Shown here in pieces: positions 1 through 11,285 of a stretch of DNA of 64,000 bases. The notes under the pieces were generated by a model that made no database searches, had not been told where the DNA came from, and worked only from the letters and a program-made list of their open reading frames with translations. The position numbers and the translations under genes were made by a program. Numbering within the stretch: the stretch's first letter is position 1; every line of letters starts with the position of its first letter. The stretch comes from Chthonomonadales bacterium (GTDB lineage Bacteria; Armatimonadota; Chthonomonadetes; Chthonomonadales; CAJBBX01). The stretch is taken from assembly GCA_027459625.1 (NCBI GenBank), contig DAIDHP010000001.1:124001-188000 (forward strand), given 5' to 3'.

Positions 1-691
1 TCCCCGTCTGAGGATCGTATTGACAACAAATCAACAGAATTTGATCCACGAAAGATCCGACTTTTCCTTTCGATGCGGAGACTAGTCCAAGGCGCAAATC
101 TTCGGGATGGTATTCTATACCGTAAAAGTATTTCGAGACTCTTCCACTCGGGGTGATGATCAAAATGCCGGCGGGGTGAATATACTGCTGGGATGTTGGA
201 TCGTAGTAATACTTGTATCCGATTGCATCAGCCACCCTATGGATTTGAGTGGAGTCACCTGTGAGAAAGTGCCAGCCGCTTGCCGCGCTCGGCTGCCCGA
301 GCATCTGGATGTATTCCTGTTTGCGCTCCATGGCGAGCGCGGGAGTCTCCTTCGGATCTATGCTAATCGTGACGACGTTAAAATCCTTTCCGATTTTCAG
401 CTTCTGCTGTTGAAACGTTTTCACCATGCTTTCCAACTCCAATCCGCAAAGGCTAGGGCAGTTGTACCAAACGAGGTTCAAGACCACAGGCTTGGATCCG
501 AAATAATCGCCCAACATCACGGTTTTACCGGTCTCATCCTTAAAAACCGCATCCAAAGGCAATTGAGCGTTCAGTTTTTGATCAAGAGCGACTTTGTTGT
601 TTCCGTTTGTTTGTGATTGGGCGTATACGGGATTCGCGAAGCATATGAATCCGAGGTAAATGAGTGTAACAACGCCCAGCGGAACGCCCAT
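1..691 (-). CDS. SCO1/SenC-type copper chaperone (C-terminus cut by window edge)
   Basis: Not in the ORF track because no stop lies inside the window. Reading back from the ATG at 691 gives MGVPLGVVTLIYLGFICFA..., a cleavable signal peptide ending near NPVYA. A thioredoxin-like domain follows with the CxxxC copper site in YNCPSLCG and the downstream His in QQYIHPAGIL, both hallmarks of SCO1/SenC. Such proteins deliver copper to the CuA site of cytochrome c oxidase in the periplasm. The gene starts 10 bases after the stop of the preceding gene in the alternative complex III operon, and oxidase genes are expected beyond the left edge. No clear Shine-Dalgarno site precedes the ATG, so it is probably read by translational coupling. 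The last part of the protein is missing. Confidence 0.88.
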   Translation of the reverse strand, partial: MGVPLGVVTLIYLGFICFANPVYAQSQTNGNNKVALDQKLNAQLPLDAVFKDETGKTVMLGDYFGSKPVVLNLVWYNCPSLCGLELESMVKTFQQQKLKIGKDFNVVTISIDPKETPALAMERKQEYIQMLGQPSAASGWHFLTGDSTQIHRVADAIGYKYYYDPTSQQYIHPAGILIITPSGRVSKYFYGIEYHPEDLRLGLVSASKGKVGSFVDQILLICCQYDPQTG

Positions 692-701
692 GGTTTTACG
701 A

Positions 702-1163
702 TTAATGGGTATGCCATGTGAGTTCATAACGATAAGTATCCTTTTCTGTCGCTTGCGGACGAAGCGACGGTGGTAGCTCCGGAAGACCCTGTTTGGCGAT
801 GATATCCAGAGCCAGACCGACAGGTATGCGTACAATGCCTTCCTGACGATTGACCCACCCGTAACTGTTTAGTTGCGCATCCTCGGCTCGTTTATAAAGG
901 AGAAGGTCGAGAGCCGGATGCGCCTGCAACCTTGGCTGAGGAGGAAGTTCTTGAGAAACCGCAGCGGATGAACCTGGCTCGGGAGCGGGAGTGAGATGCA
1001 CCATCACCTTGAATACAATCAAGGATGTTAAAACCGCCACCCCTGTGAAAAGAAAAAGCCCAGCCACCCAACGAACATATGGCGCATAGGATACATCACG
1101 CTGCTCATATCCTCGTTTGGTATCATTCTCCTCGATCTTTTCGTCATCGTCATCTTCGTGCAT
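702..1163 (-). CDS. Small single-helix protein at the end of the act operon
   Basis: This protein of about 153 residues starts at MHEDDDDEK. I prefer that start because a GGAGG sits about ten bases upstream; the ORF-track start is seven codons longer. An acidic cytoplasmic head is followed by one membrane segment (YVRWVAGLFLFTGVAVL), a proline-rich linker and a C-terminal motif with GWVNRQEGIVRIPVGLALD. From memory, similar GWVDxxxGxVRIP tails occur in small proteins encoded between complex III-like genes and SCO/oxidase genes, so it may be an accessory subunit (ActG-like) or an oxidase assembly factor. It overlaps the end of actF by 14 bases, which suggests coupled translation. The function is not established. 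Confidence 0.75.
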   Translation of the reverse strand: MHEDDDDEKIEENDTKRGYEQRDVSYAPYVRWVAGLFLFTGVAVLTSLIVFKVMVHLTPAPEPGSSAAVSQELPPQPRLQAHPALDLLLYKRAEDAQLNSYGWVNRQEGIVRIPVGLALDIIAKQGLPELPPSLRPQATEKDTYRYELTWHTH

Positions 1164-2349
1164 GTTCCATGTCCTCCTCCGCAATTCGATAATCGTTTTG
1201 CGGAACCAAATTCCTTGAAGCCAACTGATGCATCATTCCGGAGATCCAGAATCCCCCCACGGCGACGAAAGCCGCCAAATCGCTCCATGCGATGTTAAAT
1301 CGATGCAAACCGAAGGCTGGCATTACGATCCAATATAAATTCAATACACCCGTAAGCAATAGTAAACCCGCCACAGAGCCCAACATAAATCGCGACCGCT
1401 TCGTTCTGTTCGACAGGAGCAGTAGGAACGGAACTGCAAACTGAAATACCACAATGAGTTCCGCCAATATCCGCCACTCCCCGCCGTTGCGCACCACATA
1501 AAAGCTAATCTCGCGCGGTAAATCCGCCGACCAAATCAGCAGATACTGGGAGAAGGATACATAAGCCCAAATCAATGTGAGGAAAAGGAGGATATTCCCC
1601 AAATCCTTCGCGGTTCTCTCATCAAAGTATCCGTTCCATGGGTATTTGTCCTCGAAAATCAGGAATATCAATAACACCAGCGAAAACGCGCCTAAAACCT
1701 GAGACACAATCATCATGAAGCCGAACATGGAGGAACTCCAATTCGGTGTTAGTGACATCACCCAATCCGTCATCGCAAGCGTGATGGTTATGAACAGGAG
1801 AAAAATCGCAGGGGCTCCAAGGTTAACGCGCAATTGGCGAAGCTTCTCATCTCCGCTAACATCCTGTTGATAAGACCAACCGGAGAGCGCATAGGCGAGC
1901 AGGGTCCAAATCACGAAGTATATTCCCCAACGCAAGGTGAAAAACGGCGTCTGCAAATAGGTAAGTTTCGCCTTGCTCATGTCATCCGACACCACTGCCG
2001 ATTGCAACCATGGGTGAATATCATGCATGCCAAATAGCAAAACGGGCAGAAAAGCGAGCGCGACGTATGGTATCATCCGCGATCCGGCTTCGAGAATCCT
2101 CACTATGGGCAATCCCCATTTCGGACGAATTACATGAATAAAGCTAATGAAACATAGGCATCCCAGAGTGATTCCGGTCCAAAAGACCGCAGCGAAAAAC
2201 CATGATTGGAAAAACAGTCTTGCATTCGCCATCAGTGAGACAACGCACAGCAGAACCCCAACGATGCCCGCCACTAATCCCATCGCGGCGTAACTGCGAA
2301 TTTCGGTTTTTGTATCGAATTGATCTATCCTATAATTGATATCATCCAT
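1150..2349 (-). CDS. actF: Alternative complex III subunit ActF (NrfD-like membrane protein)
   Basis: This is a polytopic membrane protein of about 399 residues with roughly ten hydrophobic segments, of the NrfD/PsrC type. It is the second large quinol-side membrane subunit of alternative complex III. The ORF track extends to 2412, but the ATG at 2349 (MDDINYRIDQFDTKTE) lies just after the actE stop and has GGAG nine bases upstream, so I use it. Position in the operon between actE and the small end gene matches the usual actABCDEF order. In the family, ActC and ActF form the membrane core where quinol is oxidised. The protein is complete. Confidence 0.92.
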   Translation of the reverse strand: MDDINYRIDQFDTKTEIRSYAAMGLVAGIVGVLLCVVSLMANARLFFQSWFFAAVFWTGITLGCLCFISFIHVIRPKWGLPIVRILEAGSRMIPYVALAFLPVLLFGMHDIHPWLQSAVVSDDMSKAKLTYLQTPFFTLRWGIYFVIWTLLAYALSGWSYQQDVSGDEKLRQLRVNLGAPAIFLLFITITLAMTDWVMSLTPNWSSSMFGFMMIVSQVLGAFSLVLLIFLIFEDKYPWNGYFDERTAKDLGNILLFLTLIWAYVSFSQYLLIWSADLPREISFYVVRNGGEWRILAELIVVFQFAVPFLLLLSNRTKRSRFMLGSVAGLLLLTGVLNLYWIVMPAFGLHRFNIAWSDLAAFVAVGGFWISGMMHQLASRNLVPQNDYRIAEEDMEHARR

Positions 2350-2350
2350 G

Positions 2351-3067
2351 TCATTGCGCTCCACCGGACGTGGTGTATGGTTCGCCTGAGACGACTGGGT
2401 TTGATGCATCACTTCCCGAACTCGTAAGCTCTTTCATCCGTGATTTCGGAACCACGGAGAGTGGAGCCTGCTGACTGAATTGCAGAACTCGTATATAAGC
2501 GGCGATATCCCAGCGATCCCTCGGATTGGGAATGCTGCTCGCATAGCTGTACATAATCCCGTATCCGTTCGTAATGACATCGAAAAAGCGCCCCACGGGA
2601 GACTTGATAAGTCTTTCCGTGTGGAAATTGGCGGGTTTCTGATGAACGAATCCTCGTATCGCAACCATTCCGTTTCCATCCCCCAAAACTCCATGACAGG
2701 GACTGCAATATATGTTAAACTGGCTCTGTCCTCGCAACAGATCCTGTTTCGTCACTTTGAAAGGGAAGGCGTTGACAAATCGCCCCCGCGACACACCTGT
2801 CTCAGTAACGGAAACTCCGGTAGCGTTTGGTATCATGCCGGTATCATATGGATCGTTATAAGGTACTTGTCCGATCGCCACGGTATGAGAAACGGGCATT
2901 CGAGCGGATGATTGATCCGGGAAAAACGTACTTCTGGCGAAAGGATGATCCACTTTTTTCTGCACCCACATATCCGTGTGGCATCCGGCAAGCATTACAA
3001 GCAAGGGAAGAGAAAGTAACCCCGCCAGTGATTTACGAAAGGTTATCCTGATATTGTCGATGTTCAT
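2351..3067 (-). CDS. actE: Alternative complex III subunit ActE (monoheme cytochrome c lipoprotein)
   Basis: This 238-residue protein has a lipoprotein signal (LLVMLAGC) that places it on the periplasmic face of the inner membrane. One heme c site is present, CSPCH, with a likely Met ligand in the GIMYSYAS region. In alternative complex III, ActE passes electrons from the pentaheme ActA region towards the oxidase or a soluble carrier. Its start overlaps the actD stop by the tetranucleotide ATGA, a sign of tight translational coupling. A Ser/Gly-rich tail follows the cytochrome domain. Confidence 0.93.
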   Translation of the reverse strand: MNIDNIRITFRKSLAGLLSLPLLVMLAGCHTDMWVQKKVDHPFARSTFFPDQSSARMPVSHTVAIGQVPYNDPYDTGMIPNATGVSVTETGVSRGRFVNAFPFKVTKQDLLRGQSQFNIYCSPCHGVLGDGNGMVAIRGFVHQKPANFHTERLIKSPVGRFFDVITNGYGIMYSYASSIPNPRDRWDIAAYIRVLQFSQQAPLSVVPKSRMKELTSSGSDASNPVVSGEPYTTSGGAQ

Positions 3068-3663
3068 ATTTCCGACCTCGCGGGTACGATATCCTCGTTT
3101 TCAATGGTCTCGGATTCATCGTAAACCTCGCTCACATGCAGTGCATCCGCGGATTCAAGAAGATGCGTGGTATCCTCAAGATCAAACAGGGGATCACGCG
3201 CCTCCACGCATAAAAAGAAGCGGTCCGTGCTCATGCGGTCAAAATCGGAAACGCTGAAAATCGGATGCCATGGATGGGGGAATCCATTAAAAACCAGCAT
3301 CCCCAAGATCACCGCCAACGCGGCGAACAGGATGGTGGTCTCCACAGTGACGGGGAGAAAAGCCTGCCAGCTATTATTCGGCTTGCCTCCGACGTTCACG
3401 GGGTAGTCGATGACGCTGGTCCAATACTGCAACCCAAAGCCCGCAACGGCTCCGAAAATACCACCGAAGAATGCCAGCCAAGGCAGGAACGGCTCGCGAA
3501 ATCCCATGAGAGTATCCAATCCCTCCACAGGATAAGGGGTGTAGGCGTCCATGCGCGTATAACCCGCATCTTTCGCTTTTTCGGTGGCGGCGATAAGCTT
3601 TTCCTGATCTGCGAACTCCGCAACGATACCGTAAACTCTGTTTTGATAACTCTCAGTTTTCAT
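3064..3663 (-). CDS. actD: Alternative complex III subunit ActD (DUF3341)
   Basis: This 199-residue protein begins with a soluble YGIVAEFADQEKLIAATEKA domain, then PVEGLD and two membrane helices (LPWLAFFGGIFGAVAGFGLQ and VETTILFAALAVILGMLVF), the layout of the DUF3341/ActD family. It is a membrane-anchoring structural subunit of alternative complex III. GAGGAA lies just before the ATG. It lies between actC and actE in the canonical order and overlaps actE by four bases. Confidence 0.92.
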   Translation of the reverse strand: MKTESYQNRVYGIVAEFADQEKLIAATEKAKDAGYTRMDAYTPYPVEGLDTLMGFREPFLPWLAFFGGIFGAVAGFGLQYWTSVIDYPVNVGGKPNNSWQAFLPVTVETTILFAALAVILGMLVFNGFPHPWHPIFSVSDFDRMSTDRFFLCVEARDPLFDLEDTTHLLESADALHVSEVYDESETIENEDIVPARSEI

Positions 3664-3718
3664 ATCTTCCTCATCCGGTTTCCGGCTTTATGAGACATGC
3701 ATCCCGTAATCCCATCGG

Positions 3719-5122
3719 CTAACGACTATGGTTCTTCCCGCCCTCATCGTTTGCGAGCAGCGTCTTCAATTCAGTCAGCGACATTAAAGGAATAAATCGC
3801 ACAAATAGACACATCAGGAATAGGAACAATCCAATGGACCCAATAAAGACGGCAATCTCCCATATGGAGGGAGTGTAGAATCCCCATGTTGAGGGAATAT
3901 AGCTCCTGGAAAGGCTTGTTATTAAGGAGATAAACCTTTCAAGCCACATCCCAAGATTCACAAATATGGAGACTATGAATACAATTGTGATATTGCGCCG
4001 CAGTCTCGGAGACCAAAGGATTAGAGGAGCAATGAGGTTGCACGCCATCATAATCCAAAAAAGAGGCGCATAGTGACCGAACATTTGGTTCCGCAGTACG
4101 AGTTTTTCGTATTTGTCTCCGCCATACCAAGTGTAAAAGGCTTCGGCGAAATAACCGTAAACGATAACCATGTTTGATCCAAGGAGATATTTAGAGAGCC
4201 AATCGATATGTACGTCAGTGATGTAGCTTTGCAGTCCATACCACGCTCGCAAGGGAATGATGATAGTCAGAGCGATCGCAACCCCCTCGAAAATGGCACC
4301 GGCGACGTAAAAGACGGGAAGAAAAGTGCTGTGCCAGCCGGGTATGATGGACATCGCGAAGTCGAAACTCACAAAACTATATGCCGATATCGTCATGGCG
4401 ACGCATAATCCGGCAACGATGTAATATGCCGTCTGATATCGCCGCCAATGCCTCGCAGATCCCCTCCATCCCAGCGCCAGCACCCCTGTGATAATCTGAA
4501 CCGTGGGGTTCTTGGTGCGATCGCGCAGACATGCGATATCCGGGATCAAGCCCATGTACCAATAAAGGGTCGCCACCACCATGAAAGTGGACATAGCGAA
4601 TACATCCCATACCAATGGGCTCCTAAACTGTGGCCAAAGCCCAAGAATATTTGGCCCCAATGGCATCAGCCAATAGAAAACCCAAGGGCGACCAAGGTGC
4701 AAAATCGGGAAAATTCCGGCGCACATCACCGCGAAAATGGCGGTGGATTCCAATATTCGGCTTATGGATTTGCGCCATTGTTGCCGCATCAATAGCAATC
4801 CGGCGGAGAGTAACAACAGCGATTGGCCAATCGCCATCCACCACTCGAAATTAACGATTGCCAGTCCCCATCCCACAGGGATGTTTATCCCCCATACTCC
4901 CACGCCTTTATAAAACAACCACGCGACTCCGACCGTGAGAGCGCCTAAAAACGCAAAAGCCACAAGCAAGGATACATACCAGGCGCGAGGATGTTTGTTC
5001 CACTCGAAAACTATGGAACTGACCTTATGGGTGACGGTTTCAAGCGTCTGTTCGCCTTCTAACAAAGCGTCCCGTTTCGTTTCGACAGGTTGGTTTTCCA
5101 ATATGTCCATGCGCATTTTCAT
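3719..5122 (-). CDS. actC: Alternative complex III subunit ActC (NrfD-like membrane protein)
   Basis: This polytopic NrfD-family protein of about 467 residues has roughly ten membrane helices and the family stretch HIDWLSKYLLGSNMVI. ActC works with ActF as a quinol-oxidising membrane subunit and docks against the iron-sulfur part of ActB. The ORF-track start is a GTG at 5149 that overlaps the actB stop. I prefer one of the clustered ATGs just after it (MKMRMDIL, 5122), but no strong Shine-Dalgarno site decides between them. The C-terminal LLANDEGGKNHSR is a soluble tail. Confidence 0.92.
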   Translation of the reverse strand: MKMRMDILENQPVETKRDALLEGEQTLETVTHKVSSIVFEWNKHPRAWYVSLLVAFAFLGALTVGVAWLFYKGVGVWGINIPVGWGLAIVNFEWWMAIGQSLLLLSAGLLLMRQQWRKSISRILESTAIFAVMCAGIFPILHLGRPWVFYWLMPLGPNILGLWPQFRSPLVWDVFAMSTFMVVATLYWYMGLIPDIACLRDRTKNPTVQIITGVLALGWRGSARHWRRYQTAYYIVAGLCVAMTISAYSFVSFDFAMSIIPGWHSTFLPVFYVAGAIFEGVAIALTIIIPLRAWYGLQSYITDVHIDWLSKYLLGSNMVIVYGYFAEAFYTWYGGDKYEKLVLRNQMFGHYAPLFWIMMACNLIAPLILWSPRLRRNITIVFIVSIFVNLGMWLERFISLITSLSRSYIPSTWGFYTPSIWEIAVFIGSIGLFLFLMCLFVRFIPLMSLTELKTLLANDEGGKNHSR

Positions 5123-5141
5123 TCTCTTATCCGGTCTCTTG

Positions 5142-8156
<3,015 letters not shown>

Positions 8157-8207
8157 GTCGGTATTTTTCACCCCATGCAGTTCATATGCAAACAATCGAC
8201 ACTGACT

Positions 8208-8864
8208 TTACCGGTGGCACACCGAGCAGTCAGTCAAACCATTTTTGTGAACATGATAGCTAATCATCAACTCCTTGCCCAAGGTTGACTGGTCCGGAGG
8301 ATATCTGTATTCCATATTGAAAACCTGATTTTTCGGTCTGATAAATTTGGCGGGATCGCGATGACACTTGAGACACCACGCCATGAAAAAGGTTTTCGCC
8401 TTGAACGTGATATTCATATGGTTCACCTGACCATGACACACGTCGCAACCGATTCCCTTGCGAACATGGATGCTGTGATCGAAATAGACGAAATCCGGCA
8501 AGCTGGTCACACGGTTCCACACCAGCGGAACGCCGGTTTTATAACTTTCCCTCACGGGTTTCAGCAGGGGACTGTTCGTCCACACTTGGGAATGACATGA
8601 CATACAGGTATGAGTGGAAGGCATTCCCGCATAAGGGGAGTTCTCCACGGTTTTATGGCAATAACGGCAGTCTATCCCTAACTCATTCACATGGTGTTCG
8701 TGGCTGAATGGAACCGGCTGGTTGAGAGGCACATTCACATTCGTGTTCCATGGGGAGCGAGAAACCGCTATCCCAGCCCCGACTAATCCGCCGGGAATGA
8801 TAACAAAAGCCAACAAACTTAGTCGGGCAAGATGATTTGCACTCGGTTTGAATACCTGAGCCAT
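8208..8864 (-). CDS. actA: Alternative complex III subunit ActA (pentaheme cytochrome c)
   Basis: The protein of about 218 residues has a single N-terminal membrane anchor (LSLLAFVIIPGGLVGAG) and five heme c motifs: CRYCH, CMSCH, CDVCH, CLKCH and CSVCH. Five hemes after one anchor is the signature of ActA, the multiheme subunit that heads the alternative complex III operon. I start it at MAQVFKPSANHLARL, which matches the family N-terminus; the ORF track uses a GTG four codons earlier. It is the first gene of the operon and an inverted repeat lies just upstream. Confidence 0.95.
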   Translation of the reverse strand: MAQVFKPSANHLARLSLLAFVIIPGGLVGAGIAVSRSPWNTNVNVPLNQPVPFSHEHHVNELGIDCRYCHKTVENSPYAGMPSTHTCMSCHSQVWTNSPLLKPVRESYKTGVPLVWNRVTSLPDFVYFDHSIHVRKGIGCDVCHGQVNHMNITFKAKTFFMAWCLKCHRDPAKFIRPKNQVFNMEYRYPPDQSTLGKELMISYHVHKNGLTDCSVCHR

Positions 8865-8889
8865 TTTTTCACTCACGCTCCGTTTTCAT

Positions 8890-8929
8890 ATCATGGAAGC
8901 ACTCCGGCTATCACCTATGCTTCCATGAT
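8890..8929. promoter_or_regulatory. Inverted repeat upstream of actA
   Basis: A perfect 11-base inverted repeat (ATCATGGAAGC ... GCTTCCATGAT) flanks an 18-base spacer and begins about 25 bases before the actA start. No run of T follows in either direction, so it does not look like a terminator. It could be an operator or a 5' leader hairpin controlling the operon. The repeat is read directly from the sequence; the role is inferred. Confidence 0.5.
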
Positions 8930-9010
8930 GATTATCGGACTTATTTATTCATGCAAAATAATTAAACACTTATATTACGACGGCTTTGTGAAGCTGTTCC
9001 CAAAGAATGG

Positions 9011-9031
9011 AAAAAGTCCGCGGACTTTTCC
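9011..9031 (-). terminator. Candidate terminator of ctaAB
   Basis: An 18-base palindrome (AAAAGTCCG/CGGACTTTT) followed by a fifth T on the minus strand lies about a dozen bases after the ctaAB stop codon. Its position and A/T-flanked GC core fit an intrinsic terminator, possibly working in both directions. The loop would be very small because the palindrome has no spacer. Confidence 0.55.
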
Positions 9032-9043
9032 AATCCGTTACAT

Positions 9044-10927
9044 TTAACTCAAAACCCTATCCAACGCTATCGTCAGAAACAACAAAGCGAGATACAGCAT
9101 CGAATATTTGTACAGGGACAACGCTTGGGGACGACCCGGTTGAAGATATAAGAGGGCGCATCTCACGAGCAGCACCGCATTCAGAAGAAACGAAACGATC
9201 ACATAGAAGATGCCGACGCTCCCCTGAGTTAGGGGTAGAATGGAGAGCAACGCGGTAAGCACGGCATACAGGGATATCTGCGTTACAGTCATCCTCACAC
9301 CTCTTACAACCGGAAGCATGGGGATGCCTGCGCGCGCGAAATCATCCTTCATCAACAACGCCAACGCCCAAAAATGCACGGGAGTCCAGAGGAAGATGAT
9401 CGCGAATAGCCACCAAGCGAAGGAGTTCAGTTGCCCCGTCACCGCAGCCCATCCGACTAGAGGTGGAAAAGCTCCCGCCGCGCCTCCGATGACGATATTG
9501 TGCCACGTTCGCCTTTTAAGTCCGAGAGTATATACCAGCACGTAGAAAACGAGACCGGCAAGCGCAAGCAGAGCGGAAAGAAGATTGGCGAAAAGAGTGA
9601 ACAGAAGGAATGATCCCGCCTCCAAAACCACCGCGAAGAGGATCGCGTTACGCGCACTGATTGTATGAGTAACAGTGGGACGTTGGGAGGTGCGCTTCAT
9701 CTGGGCGTCGATATCCCGATCGATAACCATATTGATGGCGTTCGCCGCCCCTGCGGACATATAGCCGCCAATGGCGACAGCCAGGAGTAAAGTGAGCCCG
9801 GGCCATTGAGGTTTGGCAATGAACATCGCCGCGATAGTGGTGAAGAGAAGCAAGCTAATCACCTTTGGCTTTGTGAGGGCGATATAATCCTTTAAATGCG
9901 GGATTCCCTCGGAATGTCGGGCGGGCTTCGCATCCTCTCGCTCCGAGACGGCCACATCCATTCGCGGAGCATCCACGGATAATGCTGAACAGGCAAGCAG
10001 GATAAGCGCCACCCACATGATATCCGCCAGCAATAGGTGCACGAGTTGCATCCAGACAGGAGCCAACAGAGCCATGTTTATGAACCCCGCAGTGATTTGA
10101 GACACGATCACAATGGCGACCACGCGAACATATTTCACAACCGAATCACTCGGACGTAGATATCCCGTCAATCCGGCGATAACGATTGTGTAAAGTCCCA
10201 CGGATATGGCGATTAAGGGATGCAAATAGCGCAATCGAATGAGAAAATACGCGGTGGTGGAGAAATCCTGTTGGATGCCCTGTAAAAGGGAATGAGAGGG
10301 GAATAGGGTATCACCCAAGGCGGTCACGGCTCCGCTCACTGAGAGGACCATCGTGCCAAGAAGCGCCAGCCCGATCCCCCATCCGAGGGCTCCCTGATCG
10401 CGTAATTTCAGTCGTTTCCCCCCGCTCGCCCACCATGCGGCTATGGTCAAAGCCCCCAAAAGCATGAAGGTGTTCACCAGATGCGCCGCCATGGCGACAG
10501 CTCGGTAAACCGAGGCGTTGTGCACCACCAAACCGTATATCACCAGCAGCGCGCCAATGAGGGCTTCGGAAAGCGTGAACACCACGGACCACAGGCTGGC
10601 TTTGCGCACTCTGTGACCGGAGGGGTACAACCGGAACGCTCCGTAAACCAACCCGGCAAGCGCGACAAAGCAAAAAGCGACCGACACACGGTGGGTGTAT
10701 TCGATCAATGTGTGTATGGAACTGGCATCGGGTATCACCACACCGTTGCAGGATGGCCAATGCCCCCCGCAGCCCGCTCCGGAATTGGTTGCCCGCACAT
10801 ATGCCCCCCACAAAACCACAAGGATGTTGTAGCCGAGAACGAACCAAGCGTATCTGGCGAAAAAAGGAGTTCTCGACCGAGGCGATTTCACATCATTGTT
10901 TTCAGTAGAGTCAATTTCGGTTTTCAT
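9044..10927 (-). CDS. Fused heme A synthase / heme O synthase (CtaA-CtaB)
   Basis: This protein of about 627 residues joins two enzymes normally encoded separately. The first half (about 1-310) is CtaA/COX15: [16 protein letters not shown], the EYTHR heme-ligand motif and later membrane His residues. The second half (about 340-627) is CtaB/COX10, a UbiA-type prenyltransferase, with [11 protein letters not shown] and the Asp-rich [15 protein letters not shown] site. CtaB farnesylates heme B to heme O; CtaA oxidises heme O to heme A. The product supplies an aa3-type oxidase, in keeping with the adjacent alternative complex III and SCO1 genes. The ATG at 10927 has AAGG eight bases upstream and is preferred to 10933. 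Confidence 0.93.
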   Translation of the reverse strand: MKTEIDSTENNDVKSPRSRTPFFARYAWFVLGYNILVVLWGAYVRATNSGAGCGGHWPSCNGVVIPDASSIHTLIEYTHRVSVAFCFVALAGLVYGAFRLYPSGHRVRKASLWSVVFTLSEALIGALLVIYGLVVHNASVYRAVAMAAHLVNTFMLLGALTIAAWWASGGKRLKLRDQGALGWGIGLALLGTMVLSVSGAVTALGDTLFPSHSLLQGIQQDFSTTAYFLIRLRYLHPLIAISVGLYTIVIAGLTGYLRPSDSVVKYVRVVAIVIVSQITAGFINMALLAPVWMQLVHLLLADIMWVALILLACSALSVDAPRMDVAVSEREDAKPARHSEGIPHLKDYIALTKPKVISLLLFTTIAAMFIAKPQWPGLTLLLAVAIGGYMSAGAANAINMVIDRDIDAQMKRTSQRPTVTHTISARNAILFAVVLEAGSFLLFTLFANLLSALLALAGLVFYVLVYTLGLKRRTWHNIVIGGAAGAFPPLVGWAAVTGQLNSFAWWLFAIIFLWTPVHFWALALLMKDDFARAGIPMLPVVRGVRMTVTQISLYAVLTALLSILPLTQGSVGIFYVIVSFLLNAVLLVRCALLYLQPGRPQALSLYKYSMLYLALLFLTIALDRVLS

Positions 10928-10953
10928 TATCATAACCTTGTGATCAAGGACGG

Positions 10954-10977
10954 CTCAGCCATATGACATTGGCTGAG
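10954..10977. promoter_or_regulatory. Hairpin upstream of ctaAB
   Basis: A perfect 8-base inverted repeat (CTCAGCCA ... TGGCTGAG) with an 8-base loop lies 26 bases upstream of the ctaAB start. No T-tract is present on either side. It would fall in the 5' leader of ctaAB or serve as a protein binding site. The role is unknown. Confidence 0.4.
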
Positions 10978-11285
10978 TAAATTGGAAAACTACCTTACGC
11001 AGTGGTAATTTCATATCGAACAAGAATCGGCTTGCATCCGGCGGACTCCGTTCGGTGAAAGTCCCTGAATGGGAATTATGCAATTATCTCCTTGAAAATA
11101 TAATTATTTAGACTACGTAAATATATTCACGATGTTCCGTGCTTGTGAAAAAAAAGGAAAAGTCCATTTAGCGGATTTCACAAAGTGGGGCAATGTTTCC
11201 TGTTGGAGAGAAGAGTATAATAGAAGGAAATCGTAAGCGATGTTTGAACGAAGGCGTCACAAAGGGATAAACGGACTGTTATACG
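10978..11285. other. Divergent intergenic region, ctaAB / methyltransferase
   Basis: No gene is visible. The stretch is more AT-rich than its surroundings. A TATAAT hexamer at 11215-11220 could be the -10 element for the methyltransferase, but no good -35 lies at the right distance. A short GGACT/AGTCC stem surrounds a GGTGAAAGTCC word near 11040-11070; the surrounding sequence does not match a known riboswitch. Confidence 0.4.

Noticed and set aside
107-616. Plus-strand ORF of 169 aa at the left edge
   Set aside because: It is the antisense shadow of the SCO1-type gene, whose minus-strand frame shows a signal peptide and CxxxC site.
11030-11075. GGTGAAAGTCC word resembling parts of cobalamin riboswitches or intron RNA
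   Set aside because: The neighbouring conserved elements are absent, so the word alone is not evidence.
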